DNA of 64,000 bases. Source: Flavobacteriales bacterium (GTDB taxonomy: Bacteria > Bacteroidota > Bacteroidia > Flavobacteriales_F > PHOS-HE28). A model generated the notes under the pieces. The model had not been told where the DNA came from. It was given only the letters and a program-made list of their open reading frames with translations, and ran no database searches. This document shows positions 17,133 through 27,507 of this stretch, piece by piece. The stretch spans positions 1 to 64,000 of the forward strand of contig JADKHI010000002.1 in NCBI GenBank assembly GCA_016721825.1, in the 5' to 3' direction. The translations under genes and the position numbers were made by a program. Position 1 is the first letter of the stretch. Every line of letters starts with the position of its first letter.

Positions 17133-20100
17133 ATGAACCTATCCCATTTCGTTCAAGTCGGGCTCCTCGCCTTGGCCATCGTTGCTTCACAGCAAGCGTT
17201 GGGCAAGTGGCCCAATTCCCACAGGTCTACTACAACTCGCAAGGTTCCGGCGGATTCAACCTGAACGTTCGGTCATCGGCGAATTCCTCCGGATCGGTTC
17301 TCACGAGCGTTGCTGTCGATGGGCGCATCGGGGCTGAGTCGCAAACAACGAACAGTAGTGATGCCTTCTACAACTGGATCAGGGTGTGCTTGCCCCAGAC
17401 CAGTAGCACGGACAACAATCCGGACTATGGCTACATGGCGGCCAGTGAGTTCTATATGCGCATCCATGAGTCTGCCACATCCACGAACCACGCTACTGTC
17501 AATACAGCAAGCACACCACTTGGCGTGCGCACTACTGCTGGTGGGACAACCTATGTGACCATTTCGGGTTCAAACGCATACTACGGTGCAGGCTCCATCG
17601 TGGCCAGGACCGGGAGTACATCAAGCGTATCCGGGAGCACTTGGTACCAGATCCATTTGCCCAACAACTGTAGCCAAGCAACGGGTTGGGTGAATGGCTT
17701 GTACCTGACCATTCCAGCGGCGCCAAACTTCAGGGTGGTTGGTGGACGGATATGTGACGACGCCGGTTCGTGCGCGTTCTTGGGGAACATCAATGGGGCG
17801 CTGATCACCTTCTCTGGTGGAATGGAGCACTCGCGTAGCTCAGGGTTCTATCAGTACAAGTTGACGACCAGCGTGACGACCACCATCACCTGTACGGCTT
17901 CAGGCTTCACAACCTCGACGCCGACCTCCTACAATCACACGGCTTCAAGCCACAACTACACGAGGCAGTTCGTTATGAGCAATGTGTCTTGCTCGTACTC
18001 GCTTAGCCCTAACAGCAATAACTCGGTGCCGAACGGGGGAGGGAGCTATTCGGTCTCGGTCACTGCGCCCGCAAGTTGTGCATGGACCGCCACAGAGAGT
18101 TTGAGTTGGGTGAGCATCACTTCTGGTGCAAGTGGTACGGGTAACGGCACGAAATCAACTCACGGTAACAAGCAACGGTGGTTCGTCCAGGTCCGGAACG
18201 ATGACCATTGGCGGACAGTCGTTTCAGACAGGCTTTGCCGGTGCTTGTACTGCAGCCTGAATCCCACGGACAACCTTACCATCCCTGTTCCGGTGGCGGT
18301 GGCTATTCGGTGGCGGTGTCCACTCAAACCGGGTGGTGCGGTCCGCCACGGAGCCTGAGTTAGTAAGCATTACTTCTGGATTCAGTGGCACCGGTAGTGG
18401 AACTGTGAGCTACACCGTAACCAGCAACGGCGGGTCTTCCAGGTCGGGAACGATCACCATTGGCGGACAGTCGTTCCAGATTACCCAAGCTGGGGTTTGC
18501 AGCTATAGCCTCAGCCCTACCAACAATCTCTCGATTCCCATGGGTGGCGGGAGCTACTCCGTGAATGTGAACACACAGGCTGGTTGCGCCTGGACAGCCT
18601 CGGAGAGCCTAAGCTGGGTGAGCATCACATCAGGTTCAAGCGGTATAGACGATGGCACAAAGAACTATACCGTGAGTAGCAATCCAGGCACAGCGAGGGC
18701 TGGGTACGCCTCACTATAGCCGGTCAGGCTTTCGACGTGTCCCAAGGTGGGTCAGCCCCGACTACCTACGCTACAGGTATTTACAAGCTCCGGCGCATAC
18801 AATCTTGGAGATACTCTGCGGAACGTCCTATTCATACGCACCGGCAACAGCCCCAGTCATGATCGCGCGGACTGATCAAGAGCGACGAAGTTGGTTAACA
18901 CAGCCTAGCGGAGGCGCAGTGAATATGACCGACATCAGTTCAGGCTCACTGGAACGACAAGTGACGTGGACTACTATGGCGCCTTTGACTGACATACTTT
19001 CACGAACCCCACGACTACGCGCAGCTATCTCAACATCCAGTTCTTGGATGACGACACGCCTCAAATAGTCAGAAGCCATGCTTGAAGTTTACAACGATGA
19101 TGACGGGACAGTCCTCGTAACGATGCCGGTCAGGATATAGCCGGTCCTGATACTCTTCGTTCATGGAATTTGCGGCGCTCAGAGTTCATTCATTGACATG
19201 GATGAAGACGTAAGGAATGGAGTGGGAGGCCAATATCGCGACATACCGTGTTGACTATTCGGAGACGAACGCCCAGAACTTTTCGGTCAACTCTTACGTG
19301 CTTCAATGGGCTTGCGCGGCGTGACCATGAAGGCAAGAAAGGCGGGCTTCTCAGCGGCGAAGAACGACGTTGTATGTCACAGCATGGGTGGTGTTCTCGC
19401 TCGGCTTCACCTTCAAAGCTCAGCATACAAGTTCAACATCCGCTCACTCACCACGATCAACACCCCGCATTCCGGAACACAGGCGGCAAACTTGCTCTTT
19501 AGCCCATCAGGGGTCATCACTGGATCCTTGATTCAGATTTATGGAGAGCTGGAAGCCGAAGGTATGTCTGTAACCCAAGGGGCGGTTAAGGACTTGCGGA
19601 TCAACAGCAGGTATGGTTCTGAACTAGGCGGGAATGCGCAAAATGCCTGCTCTGAGCTATAACAGTTCTAGTACATTCTTGACGCAGGTCGAAGACTGGA
19701 AGCATAAGGTGCTATTGGACTAATCACTGGTGGATGCCTTCTGTGGGAATCAACGACTTTGTTTGGCTGAGCGACCTGTATACTCCGGAGGAGTTTGATC
19801 CGTCGTGCCCTTTAGTTCTCAAACTGGCGGAATCATTTCAACGCACCAATTTGAGATAGTCCATCAAGAAGCACAGAAACCAACTGGATTTCGAACAACC
19901 TAATCAATCGACGAGAGATTCTCCAGCTTCATTCAACTTGAATGGTTACGAAGCAGCAGACCTCGACTTGCCGTGGTGGCTGTTCATCAGCTCGCCGTAC
20001 TCATGGTTCATGCCCGCGCCTGATTCTGTCAACATTGAATCACCATCCGGTGGGGCTTCTTTTCTTGCGGGATCGTCAGTTCCCGTGGAAGTCGCTGCTT

Positions 20101-21770
20101 CAAGTGCGAGTATCCGCTATCGTCGTTGTAGTCTTAGTCAGAACGGCGAAGAGTTGATGGGGCGCGATACTGTAGATGCTCCGTTGGCATTCGATTATGT
20201 CATACCACCTGACGTTGTGGGCGATGTGCGGCTATTGGCTGTTGGCATAGGCGGCGATGGGTCCATCCACTACGATTCACTCCTCATTCACGTCGACCAC
20301 CGCGCAGCTAGATAGCATTGGGTTCACCTATGATGAGATTTGGTTGCCAAGCGGTAGAACCAACAGCTCTTTGTCAATGGTTACTACAACGATGGCATAG
20401 CTCGCGATGTATCAACCCTTCAAGGAGTGGGTTACGCGTCGCTGAATTCCGGTATTGCGAGCGTTGTTGGGTCGAACAAGGTTTCGACTCTACAGCCTGG
20501 TGCAACGTTCGTTGTTGCCACGCTAAATGGACTTACTGACACACTTCGGCTGGATGTGTACGAAGAAGAGAACATCCATGAGGCGGCATTTAGTGTAAGT
20601 AATCCTACCGTTTGCGGTTCTGGGATAGTGACCTTCACGGATCTTTCGGAAGGTTCCCCGTTGAGCCGGAGCTGGCAGTTTCAGGGAGGGTCTCCCTCAG
20701 CTTCAACTGATGCGGCGCCGGAGGTCTACTACTCGACTACTGGTACGCACGATGTCACCTTGATTACGACTTGGTCCAACAAAGTGGACACTCTCTTTGT
20801 CCCTGGCCATATAGTCGTCAGCGACTTGCCTGTTGTTACAATTGAGGTTGAAGACGGCGAAGTGCTCTATCAGGGTGATACTACCAATCTCAGTGCTATT
20901 GGCTCGTTGGGGGTGGAACACTACTTCTGGTCCACCTTGGATACGAACCAAACCATTACTGTGAACATGTCCGGGGGCTATCATGTTATCGCAATCAATA
21001 GTGTGGGCTGTACCGCAGAGGCTATAGAGAATATCACCGTTAACCAGCTACTAGAGGTTTCCACGAAAGCACTTCTGGACGGACCATATGTTCTTGCAGC
21101 GCAGATGATGCGACAGCCTACGCACGCATAATCTGATTCCCTGAGACGGAGCCGTACACAGGGCTCGGATATGCTCATGTAGGGGGTGGTGGCGAAACTG
21201 TGTCCCCGGCGGTCCTGCAAATCACCGGTGGCAATGCGATCGTCGACTGGGTAGTCCTCGAACTACGGAGTGGGTCAAACCCTGCGCAAGTTTTGCAAAC
21301 CCGGAGTGGCTTGATCCAACGTGATGGCGACATAGTAGGGAAAGACGGTGTTTCGCCGGTCGGATTCAGCCTGCCAGAAGGCAGCTACTACGTTGCGATC
21401 CGGCATAGAAACCACTTAGGCGCCATGACATCAGGTGCTGTGTTGCTTTCAAGCACCTCCACGGTTGTGGACTTCACAAGTGCAACCACATCGACATACG
21501 GTACAGAAGCAAGGAAGACCATCGGCAACAACATGACCCTTTGGTCAGGCAACACGCTCTGGGACAACGAACTGAAGTACACTGGATCCAACAACGATCG
21601 TGACCCAGTACTGGTGCGTATCGGTGGAACAGTTCCGACCAACCAGTACCGGGCCTCGCGATGACGTCAATCTGGAGGGGGGAGGGAAAAAACCCGGTAG
21701 CGGCAATGACAGGATCCGTCGCAAATAAACATTGGAGGTAGGGTACCAACCAATGTCAAGGACGGAACTG
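17133..21770 (+). pseudogene. Large secreted lipase-like multidomain surface protein, many frameshifts
   Basis: One gene seems spread over several frames; the end is approximate. It starts with a signal peptide at ATG 17133 (MNLSHFVQVGLLALAIVA). Two bacterial SH3-like domains follow (NVRSSANSSGSVL, about 17260; GVRTTAGGTTYV, about 17525). Three BACON-type repeats lie at about 17985-18730 (CSYSLSP ... CAWTA.ESLSWVSITSG). An alpha/beta-hydrolase lipase-like domain follows: ILFVHGICGAQSSF near 19150 and VVCHSMGGVLARL near 19375, with the nucleophile Ser. Ig-like segments lie at about 20020-20560, a PKD domain at about 20600-20820, and a C-terminal module ending in KYTGSNNDRDPVLVRIGG (about 21060-21640). 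Frame changes occur near 17215, 18160, 18330, 18715, 18800-19130, 19250, 19660, 19850, 20310, 20390, 21110 and 21660. Probably T9SS cargo. Confidence 0.6.
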
Positions 21771-21889
21771 TTGCCGATAATATCCAAAGGGATGCATCGC
21801 ATTTCGGGTGGAGGAAGGCCCGGGGCCGGAGCCGTCTTCGGCGAGGACTACTGCGGATAGCCCGACGGCGAATCTGCGAGCCAAACCCC

Positions 21890-23930
21890 CTAACTCTTCT
21901 TCTTCACCATCGTCAAGATCGTCGCGATCGCCACCGTCTCCCCGGTCTCATCGAACACATCCACCAGGAACTTCACGATCCCCTTCGCCACATCCTCCGG
22001 CGTCCGCTTCTCCTGGTCCACCTTCTCCTTCACCGTGAAGCGCACCTGGATCGTCATCCCCGGATACACCGGCTTCACGAAGCGGCATTCGTCCAGGCCG
22101 TAGTTCAGCAGCACCGGTCCTTTGGGCGGATCAACGAAGAGGCCGGCCGCGCGGCTGAGGATGAAGTAGCCGTGCGCCACGCGCCCCGTGAAGATGGTGC
22201 CCTCGAGGCTGTTGGCGTCCATGTGCGCGTAGAACTTGTCGCCGCTGAGGTGGGCGAAGTCCTCGATGTCCTGCAAGGTGACGGGATGGATGTCGGTGAT
22301 CACGGTGTCGCCCACCTGCAGTTCCTCGAAGTGCATGCGGAAGGTGTGCTGCTTGGTGATGTTCATCCGCGCGCCCTGCTGGTATTGCTGGGTGATGGCG
22401 GTGATCATGCTGGGGTGGCCCTGGATGGCGGTGCGCTGCAGGTAGTGCATCACGCCGCGCTTGCCGCCCATCTCCTCGCCGCCGCCCGCGCGACCGGGGC
22501 CGCCGTGTACCAGCGTGGCCAGCGGACTGCCGTGGCCGGTGTTCTCCTTCGCCATCTCGCGGTTGAGGATGAGCATGCGGCCGTGGTGGCTGGCGGCGCC
22601 CCACACGAATTGCTGCGCCACCTTCTCATCGTACGTGGCGATGCTGGCGCAGAGGCTGCCCTTGCCGAGCTTGGTGAGGGCCACGGCATCGTCGATGTCG
22701 GTGTAGGGCATCAGCGTGCTCACCGGACCGAAGGCCTCCACGTTGTGGCTCTGCTGGTTCTTCCAGGGGTCGGCGTTGAGCAGCAGGATGGGGCTCATGA
22801 AGGCGCCCTTGCTGGCGTCGGCGCCCTTCACGTCCACGCTGTCGGCGCTGCCGTAGACGATCTGCGAGCCTTTGAGCAGTTCGTCCAGCGCGCGCTTCAC
22901 CTCGTTGCGTTGCGTCTGTCCGGCGAGGGCGCCCATGCGCACACCGTCCACACGCGGGTCGCCGATCACGGTGCCGCCCAGGCGCTTGCCGATGGCGATC
23001 TGCACATCCTCCAGCACGTTCTGCGGGCACCAGGATGCGCCGCGCGCCGGTGCAGCGCTGGCCGCACTTCAGCGTCATTTCCTTGCCCACTTCCTTGATG
23101 AAGAGGTCGAACTCCTCGGTGCCGGGCGTGGCGTCGGGGCCGAGCACGATGGCGTTGAGGCTGTCGGCCTCCATGTTGAAGGGCACGCTCTCGTCCACGA
23201 TGCGCGGGTGCTTCTTCAGCATGCGGCCCGTGCTGGCGCTGCCGGTGAAGGTCACCACGTCCTGGTGCATCACGCTGTCCAGCAATCCTTCGGCGCTACC
23301 GACGATCAGTTGGATCGCGCCCTCGGGCACGATGCCGCTGGCGACGATGTCCTTCACCATGGCCTCGGTGAGGTAGCTGGTGACGGTGGCGGGCTTCACC
23401 ACGGCGGGCACGCCGGCCATCCAGTTCACGGCCACCTTTTCCAGCATGCCCCAGATGGGGAAGTTGAACGCGTTGATGTGCACGGCCACGCCCTCCTTGG
23501 GCACCATGATGTGGTGACCGATGAAGGTGCCGCCCTTGCTGGTCTTCACGGTGTCGCCGTCCACGTAGAAGGGCATGTTGCCCAGCACGCGGCGCAAACT
23601 CGCATTGGCGAAGAGGTTGCCGATGCCGCCCTCGATGTCCACCCAGCTATCGGCCTTGGTGGCGCCGGTGCGGTAGCTGATCTCGTAGTACTTGTCCTTG
23701 CGGTCGAAGAGGTATTGGGCGAGGGCCTTCAGCATGCGTCCGCGCTCGGGGAAGGTCATCTTGCGCAGGGGCGGGCCGCCGACGGTGCGGGCGTAGTGGA
23801 GCATGTGGCCGAAGTCGAGGCCGCCGCTGCTGGTGGTGCCGATGAGGTCGCCGGTGATGGCGTCGATGAGTTCACTTTGCTTGCCGGATCCTTTGACCCA
23901 CTCGCCGCACGTGTAGTTCTCTAACTGCAT
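21890..23930 (-). CDS. paaZ: PaaZ: aldehyde dehydrogenase / MaoC-type hydratase fusion, one frameshift
   Basis: Phenylacetate pathway enzyme that opens the oxepin-CoA ring (MaoC domain) and oxidises the resulting semialdehyde (ALDH domain). The start at ATG 23930 (MQLENYTCGEWVKG) opens an ALDH domain with VVTFTGSASTGR and the catalytic cysteine in KCGQRCTGARRILVP. Near 23030 one extra C in a CCC run breaks the frame; removing it gives QNVLEDVQIAIGKRLGG. The C-terminal MaoC-like domain (HGYFILSRAAGLFVDPPKGP) ends at 21890. Total about 680 residues, the family's usual length. No other paa genes adjoin, although a PaaY-like gene lies at 49146. Confidence 0.9.
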
Positions 23931-24136
23931 GGAGGCGAAAGACGGTGCACAGGTCTTTTCCCACCAGACGCAGGACCAGCACCCGCCACGTTCTGAAAAT
24001 GCGTAACGATGATGTGGGCGTGCCCCTCGCAAAAGCCTCGGGTCGCGCTATCCGCAGTAGTCCGCGCTCGTTCCTCGCTTGCGGGCTACTTGCTCCTATC
24101 GCTCAGGCAGAATGCGCTCGACTTCCTGAAAACTCA

Positions 24137-24805
24137 TCACAGACTGGACCGGCACTCCTTCACCTCAAGAACCATCCGGTCTTCGAACGCTTCATCATAG
24201 AACCACTCCACTGAGTCCGAAGCCAATACAAAGTAGTCACTGAAATGGATTGCTTCTGGTGATTCAGTCGAGAAATCACCATCCGGCATGGACCCGCCTA
24301 CAGCACCAGCCCCACCTATCACTACTGAAGGTCCTTTCGTGGATGGGTTCGAAGAAGAATAGCTATGGCGGATTGGTGTTCGATGGCCGTGCGCATCTAC
24401 GAAGAAGAACTCGTCATCGACCCATCCTCCTTTGTACGGGCGTTGGAGTATGGCTATACCATTCGATGGTACATCAACGATCAAACGACCATCCTCCTTC
24501 CGGTCCGGAACCCCGCATGATTCGCCTTGGACAACCATGAGCCTTCCCGAGAACCCTTCTGGGATCAGAAAGGTCTGCGATGGTCCGAAACTCCGTGAGA
24601 ACGACCATGCCACGAACAACACAGGAACACCCGCGACCAATGCCTTCATCCACCAGGGTTTTCCAGAGAACAGAACAAGTAGTACTCCGAAGAGAACAGC
24701 GAGCATACCCCACAGGAAGAACCACCACGTCAGATAGAGGAGAATCCCGATTACAAGGAAGATAATCCCGATGACGAAACTGAAGGTCGACGCCCGAGTA
24801 TTCAT
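24137..24805 (-). CDS. Membrane protein with DUF6843-like domain
   Basis: 222 residues, intact. The N-terminus has two or three membrane helices (FVIGIIFLVIGILLYLTWWF, MLAVLFGVLLVLF, ALVAGVPVLFVAW). A soluble domain then begins with FLIPEGFSGRLMVVQGESCG and contains GRLIVDVPSNGIAILQ. That pattern resembles DUF6843 proteins, which have a FxIPEGxxG opening; I hold this assignment loosely. The ATG lies 4 bp after the stop of a 42-residue paaZ remnant, suggesting transcription and perhaps translation inherited from that remnant. AT-richer than its neighbours, which fits acquired DNA. Confidence 0.65.
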   Translation of the reverse strand: MNTRASTFSFVIGIIFLVIGILLYLTWWFFLWGMLAVLFGVLLVLFSGKPWWMKALVAGVPVLFVAWSFSRSFGPSQTFLIPEGFSGRLMVVQGESCGVPDRKEDGRLIVDVPSNGIAILQRPYKGGWVDDEFFFVDAHGHRTPIRHSYSSSNPSTKGPSVVIGGAGAVGGSMPDGDFSTESPEAIHFSDYFVLASDSVEWFYDEAFEDRMVLEVKECRSSL

Positions 24806-24808
24806 TAG

Positions 24809-24937
24809 TCAATCTATAGCGGCGTCCAATCCGCTGCTGGTGGTGCCGATGAGGTCGCCGGTGATGGCGTCGATGAGGTCTGCTTGCTTGCCGGTGCCGG
24901 CGACCCATTGGCCGCTGGCGTAGTTCTGTAACTGCAT
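24809..24937 (-). pseudogene. 5' remnant of a second paaZ
   Basis: 43 codons from ATG 24937, reading MQLQNYASGQWVAGTGKQ and continuing to IDAITGDLIGTTSSGLD, then stopping at 24809-24811. The intact PaaZ begins MQLENYTCGEWVKGSGKQ and also has IDAITGDLIGTTSSGGLD. About three quarters of the residues agree and nucleotides differ at scattered positions, so the duplication is not recent or came from another strain. The short frame remains open and sits directly before the membrane protein gene. Confidence 0.8.
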
Positions 24938-25137
24938 GTGTCTTCATCCCGACGATAGGCGGGAGGACGAAGATCGGGAGGAAAGACTAACCGCAGATGA
25001 CGCTGATGGCGCAGATGAAGGCCAGGATAGGCTGAGCTCTCTGTGACATCGGTGTCATCTGTGGACGCACAGCTCAGCCGCAAAGGCGCAACCTCTACCT
25101 TGCCTCATCGTCTTCGGACCATAACGCATCGCACAGG
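24938..25137. other. Intergenic region between divergent genes
   Basis: About 200 bp separate the paaZ remnant from the Delta-60 gene. No reading frame with a credible family and no repeat is seen. It should contain promoters for both directions. Confidence 0.4.
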
Positions 25138-26490
25138 ATGAAACACTCGTTACTGTTGGGCTTGGTGGGCTTTTCCACATTCACCGTCCAAGGGCAGCAC
25201 TTGGTGTTGGACCCCACCTTCAATGCCGGTTCCGGGTTCACGGCGGCCGGGGTGGAGGCGTTGGCGGTGCAGGCGGATGGCCGCATCCTGTGCGGTGGTG
25301 GCTTCACGGCCTACAATGGCACGCCGCGCTTCAACATCGCCCGCCTGCTTGCCGATGGTGCCTTGGACACGGGGTTCGCACCGGTGATCGAGGACACGTT
25401 GGCCGATGGCGTGCTGGACCTGCTGGTGATGCCCGACGGCAGGATCGTGATGGCCGGGGAGTACGAGGTCGTGGACGGCTTTCCCTGTGGCGGTTTGGTG
25501 CGCCTGCAGCCGAACGGCACGGTTGATGGCGGATACGGAAGCACCAACGGGGCCCTGTTGTTCTCCCTGGCCCTTACGCCGGGCGGCGAGTTGTTCGTGG
25601 GCGGGTACTATGAGAGCCCCTTCGGGGCGACCCTGCGGGTGTTCAACGGTGGCGGGCTGGCCGTGTACACAGGCTACGATGCCACCCCGTTCGTGCTGAA
25701 GACGCAGCCCGATGGGCTGATTGTGGCGGGTACGAACACGGCGCCCACCGTGGTGGTGCGTTACCTGGCGAACGGCCAGTTGGATCCGACCTTCACTTCC
25801 GACGTCACCGGCACATGGGCCTTGGTGCGGGACCTGACCGTTTTGCCCGATGGCCGCATCGTGATCGTGGGGGATTTCGACGCGGTGGACGGACAGCCGC
25901 GCGCGAACATCGCCCGGTTGATGCCGGATGGGAGCCTGGATGCCACCTTCGATCCCGGCTCAGGGTTCGATGCGGTGGGCGTGGCCGTGGAGGTGATGCC
26001 GAGCGGCAGCCTGCTCGTAGGTACTTACAGCAGCACGTACGATGGCGCGCCGCTGCAAGGAGGGCTGGTGCAACTGTATCCCGATGGCCAGTTGGACACA
26101 TCTTATCAGGTGACGGAGGTGAACGAGATCCATGTGCTGCAGGATGGTCGGGTGCTGATCGCCGGTATCGGGACCATCTTCGGGAACAGCTTGAACACCG
26201 GGATCCACCGCTTGATGCCGGAGATCAGCACTGCGATGCCTGCCGATGGTGCGCCGCCGCCTCCCTTCACTGTGCACGTGGATCACGCGGGCGCGCTTGT
26301 GGTCACCAGTGGTGGTGGCAACGCGGAGCTGCGCCTCTTCGATGCCGCCGGTCGGGAAGTGCGGAGGTTCATGACCACGGAACAGGTGGAGCGCATCGGG
26401 CTGTCCGGCATCGGCACGGGTGTGTTCGTCGCCATGCGTGTGGATGCACGCGGTGTTCGTCAATGGCAGCGATTCTTCGTGGCCGACTGA
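25138..26490 (+). CDS. Delta-60 repeat secreted protein with C-terminal sorting-like domain
   Basis: 450 residues, intact. A signal peptide (MKHSLLLGLVGFSTFTVQG) is followed by about seven Delta-60 repeats with the pattern LDPTFN.GSGF, PDGRIVIVGDF, NIARLMPDGSLDATFDPG. The C-terminal ~75 residues (VHVDHAGALVVTS ... AELRLFDAAGREVRRF ... GVFVAMRV) have the layout of a type A T9SS sorting domain. Predicted surface protein with a beta-propeller-like body; ligand unknown. It resembles the broken Delta-60 gene at 7613 in plan but not closely in sequence. Confidence 0.8.
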   Translation: MKHSLLLGLVGFSTFTVQGQHLVLDPTFNAGSGFTAAGVEALAVQADGRILCGGGFTAYNGTPRFNIARLLADGALDTGFAPVIEDTLADGVLDLLVMPDGRIVMAGEYEVVDGFPCGGLVRLQPNGTVDGGYGSTNGALLFSLALTPGGELFVGGYYESPFGATLRVFNGGGLAVYTGYDATPFVLKTQPDGLIVAGTNTAPTVVVRYLANGQLDPTFTSDVTGTWALVRDLTVLPDGRIVIVGDFDAVDGQPRANIARLMPDGSLDATFDPGSGFDAVGVAVEVMPSGSLLVGTYSSTYDGAPLQGGLVQLYPDGQLDTSYQVTEVNEIHVLQDGRVLIAGIGTIFGNSLNTGIHRLMPEISTAMPADGAPPPPFTVHVDHAGALVVTSGGGNAELRLFDAAGREVRRFMTTEQVERIGLSGIGTGVFVAMRVDARGVRQWQRFFVAD

Positions 26491-26615
26491 CCCGATGGAC
26501 GGGGATGCGCCTGCGGCGCTGAGGGAGACTACAGCCGCAGATGGCGCGGATGAATGCTTGGCAGGATGGACTATCTGTGGCAACTGCGGATGTACGATCA
26601 CGATCGCCTGCGGTT

Positions 26616-26623
26616 TAGCTTTG
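26616..26623 (+). promoter_or_regulatory. Duplicated -7 element before a truncated antitoxin start
   Basis: TAGCTTTG matches TAnnTTTG and lies 12 nt before an ATG (26628) that begins like the antitoxin (ATGGACCTCA) but stops after six codons. It looks like a tandem duplicate of the 5' end of the antitoxin gene 55 bp upstream of the real one. Confidence 0.55.
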
Positions 26624-26670
26624 GGCCATGGACCTCATATGTGGTTAACCACTGGCGAGTGTCTGCGAAT

Positions 26671-26678
26671 TAGCTTTA
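26671..26678 (+). promoter_or_regulatory. -7 promoter element of the antitoxin-toxin operon
   Basis: TAGCTTTA (TAnnTTTG with one mismatch) lies exactly 12 nt before the ATG at 26683. In Bacteroidota this spacing places the transcript start on the A of the ATG, so the mRNA is predicted to be leaderless. No Shine-Dalgarno-like sequence is present. Confidence 0.55.
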
Positions 26679-26682
26679 GGCT

Positions 26683-27057
26683 ATGGACCTCAAGACCCTC
26701 AAGCTCGAGTTACTGGAGCGCATCGCGCTACTGGATGATGAAGACCGGTTGCTCGCCCTGAAACGGTTGTTGGACGCGCCACGGGGCTATGGCATCCCGA
26801 ACGAGAAACTGAGCGTGGTACGGGAAGGGGAGGCGCCCTACCTGAAGTTGGAAGACCGTATGTACACGGCGGAAGAGGTTCGGTCGCTGTTGGAGGAGGT
26901 GGTCCGGAGCTTGATCCCGAACCTCGCGGCTGAAGAGGCCATAAGCGCTGAGGAACTTGCTGAGTTGGAGCGCCGCCACCAAGCGCGACTGAGCGGTGAG
27001 AGCAAAGGTGCCTCGCGAAAAGAGTCCATGGAGCGTTTGCGCTCCCGGCGACCATGA
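26683..27057 (+). CDS. Antitoxin-like protein of a type II toxin pair
   Basis: 124 residues, highly helical and acidic. The N-terminus is MDLKTLKLELLERIALLDDE; a central conserved part has LSVVREGEAPYLKLEDRMYTAEEV; the C-terminus is basic (SRKESMERLRSRR). The toxin start overlaps its stop by four bases (ATGA). The first ~60 residues recur in the orphan gene at 30836. This pattern, a regulator-like helical N-terminus with a variable C-terminal toxin-binding part, fits an antitoxin. The promoter lies 12 nt upstream. Confidence 0.75.
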   Translation: MDLKTLKLELLERIALLDDEDRLLALKRLLDAPRGYGIPNEKLSVVREGEAPYLKLEDRMYTAEEVRSLLEEVVRSLIPNLAAEEAISAEELAELERRHQARLSGESKGASRKESMERLRSRRP

Positions 27058-27347
27058 GCTACACCCTGAACGTGCAGCCCGAAGCGGAAGAGGATGCCGC
27101 GTTGATCTTTGATGAGCTCGAAGAGATGACCCCGGGACTGGGCCAACGCTTCCTTGATGCGCTGGATGATCTGTATGGGTACATCGAGCAATTTCCTTTT
27201 GGTTTCCAGAAGCGCTATAAGGACTACCGACATGGCTACCTGCGGCGCTTTCCCTACCGCGTGGTCTACTTGGTGGAGGGTGATGCGATCTACGTCTACC
27301 AAGTGAGGCATACGCGCCGAATAGAAGATCCGGAGTTCGGTCCGTGA
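27054..27347 (+). CDS. ParE/RelE-superfamily toxin
   Basis: 97 residues with the fold signature of the family: YTLNVQPEAEEDAALIFDEL, LGQRFLDALDDLYGYIEQFP, then YRHGYLRRFPYRVVYLVEGD and IYVYQVRHTRR. ParE-type members poison gyrase and RelE-type members cleave mRNA; the sequence does not settle which applies. It overlaps the antitoxin by ATGA. A second copy of the antitoxin at 30836 has no toxin. Confidence 0.85.
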   Translation: MSYTLNVQPEAEEDAALIFDELEEMTPGLGQRFLDALDDLYGYIEQFPFGFQKRYKDYRHGYLRRFPYRVVYLVEGDAIYVYQVRHTRRIEDPEFGP

Positions 27348-27507
27348 TCGCACCTTCGGTCCACTGCGTAAGGCATGAACCACAAGAGCCGGAAGCTCCA
27401 TCGATCATCTTTGGTCCACCGTGCTGGTGGAGTGGTTCATTCAGCTAGTGATCGTCGTCGAGCCTGCCCGCTGATCAGAGAGGGCCTCTGTATTGGCGTC
27501 AGGAGCC

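Noticed and set aside
22172..23098. A 308-codon plus-strand frame over paaZ
   Set aside because: Shadow frame of a clear ALDH/MaoC gene; no motif of its own.
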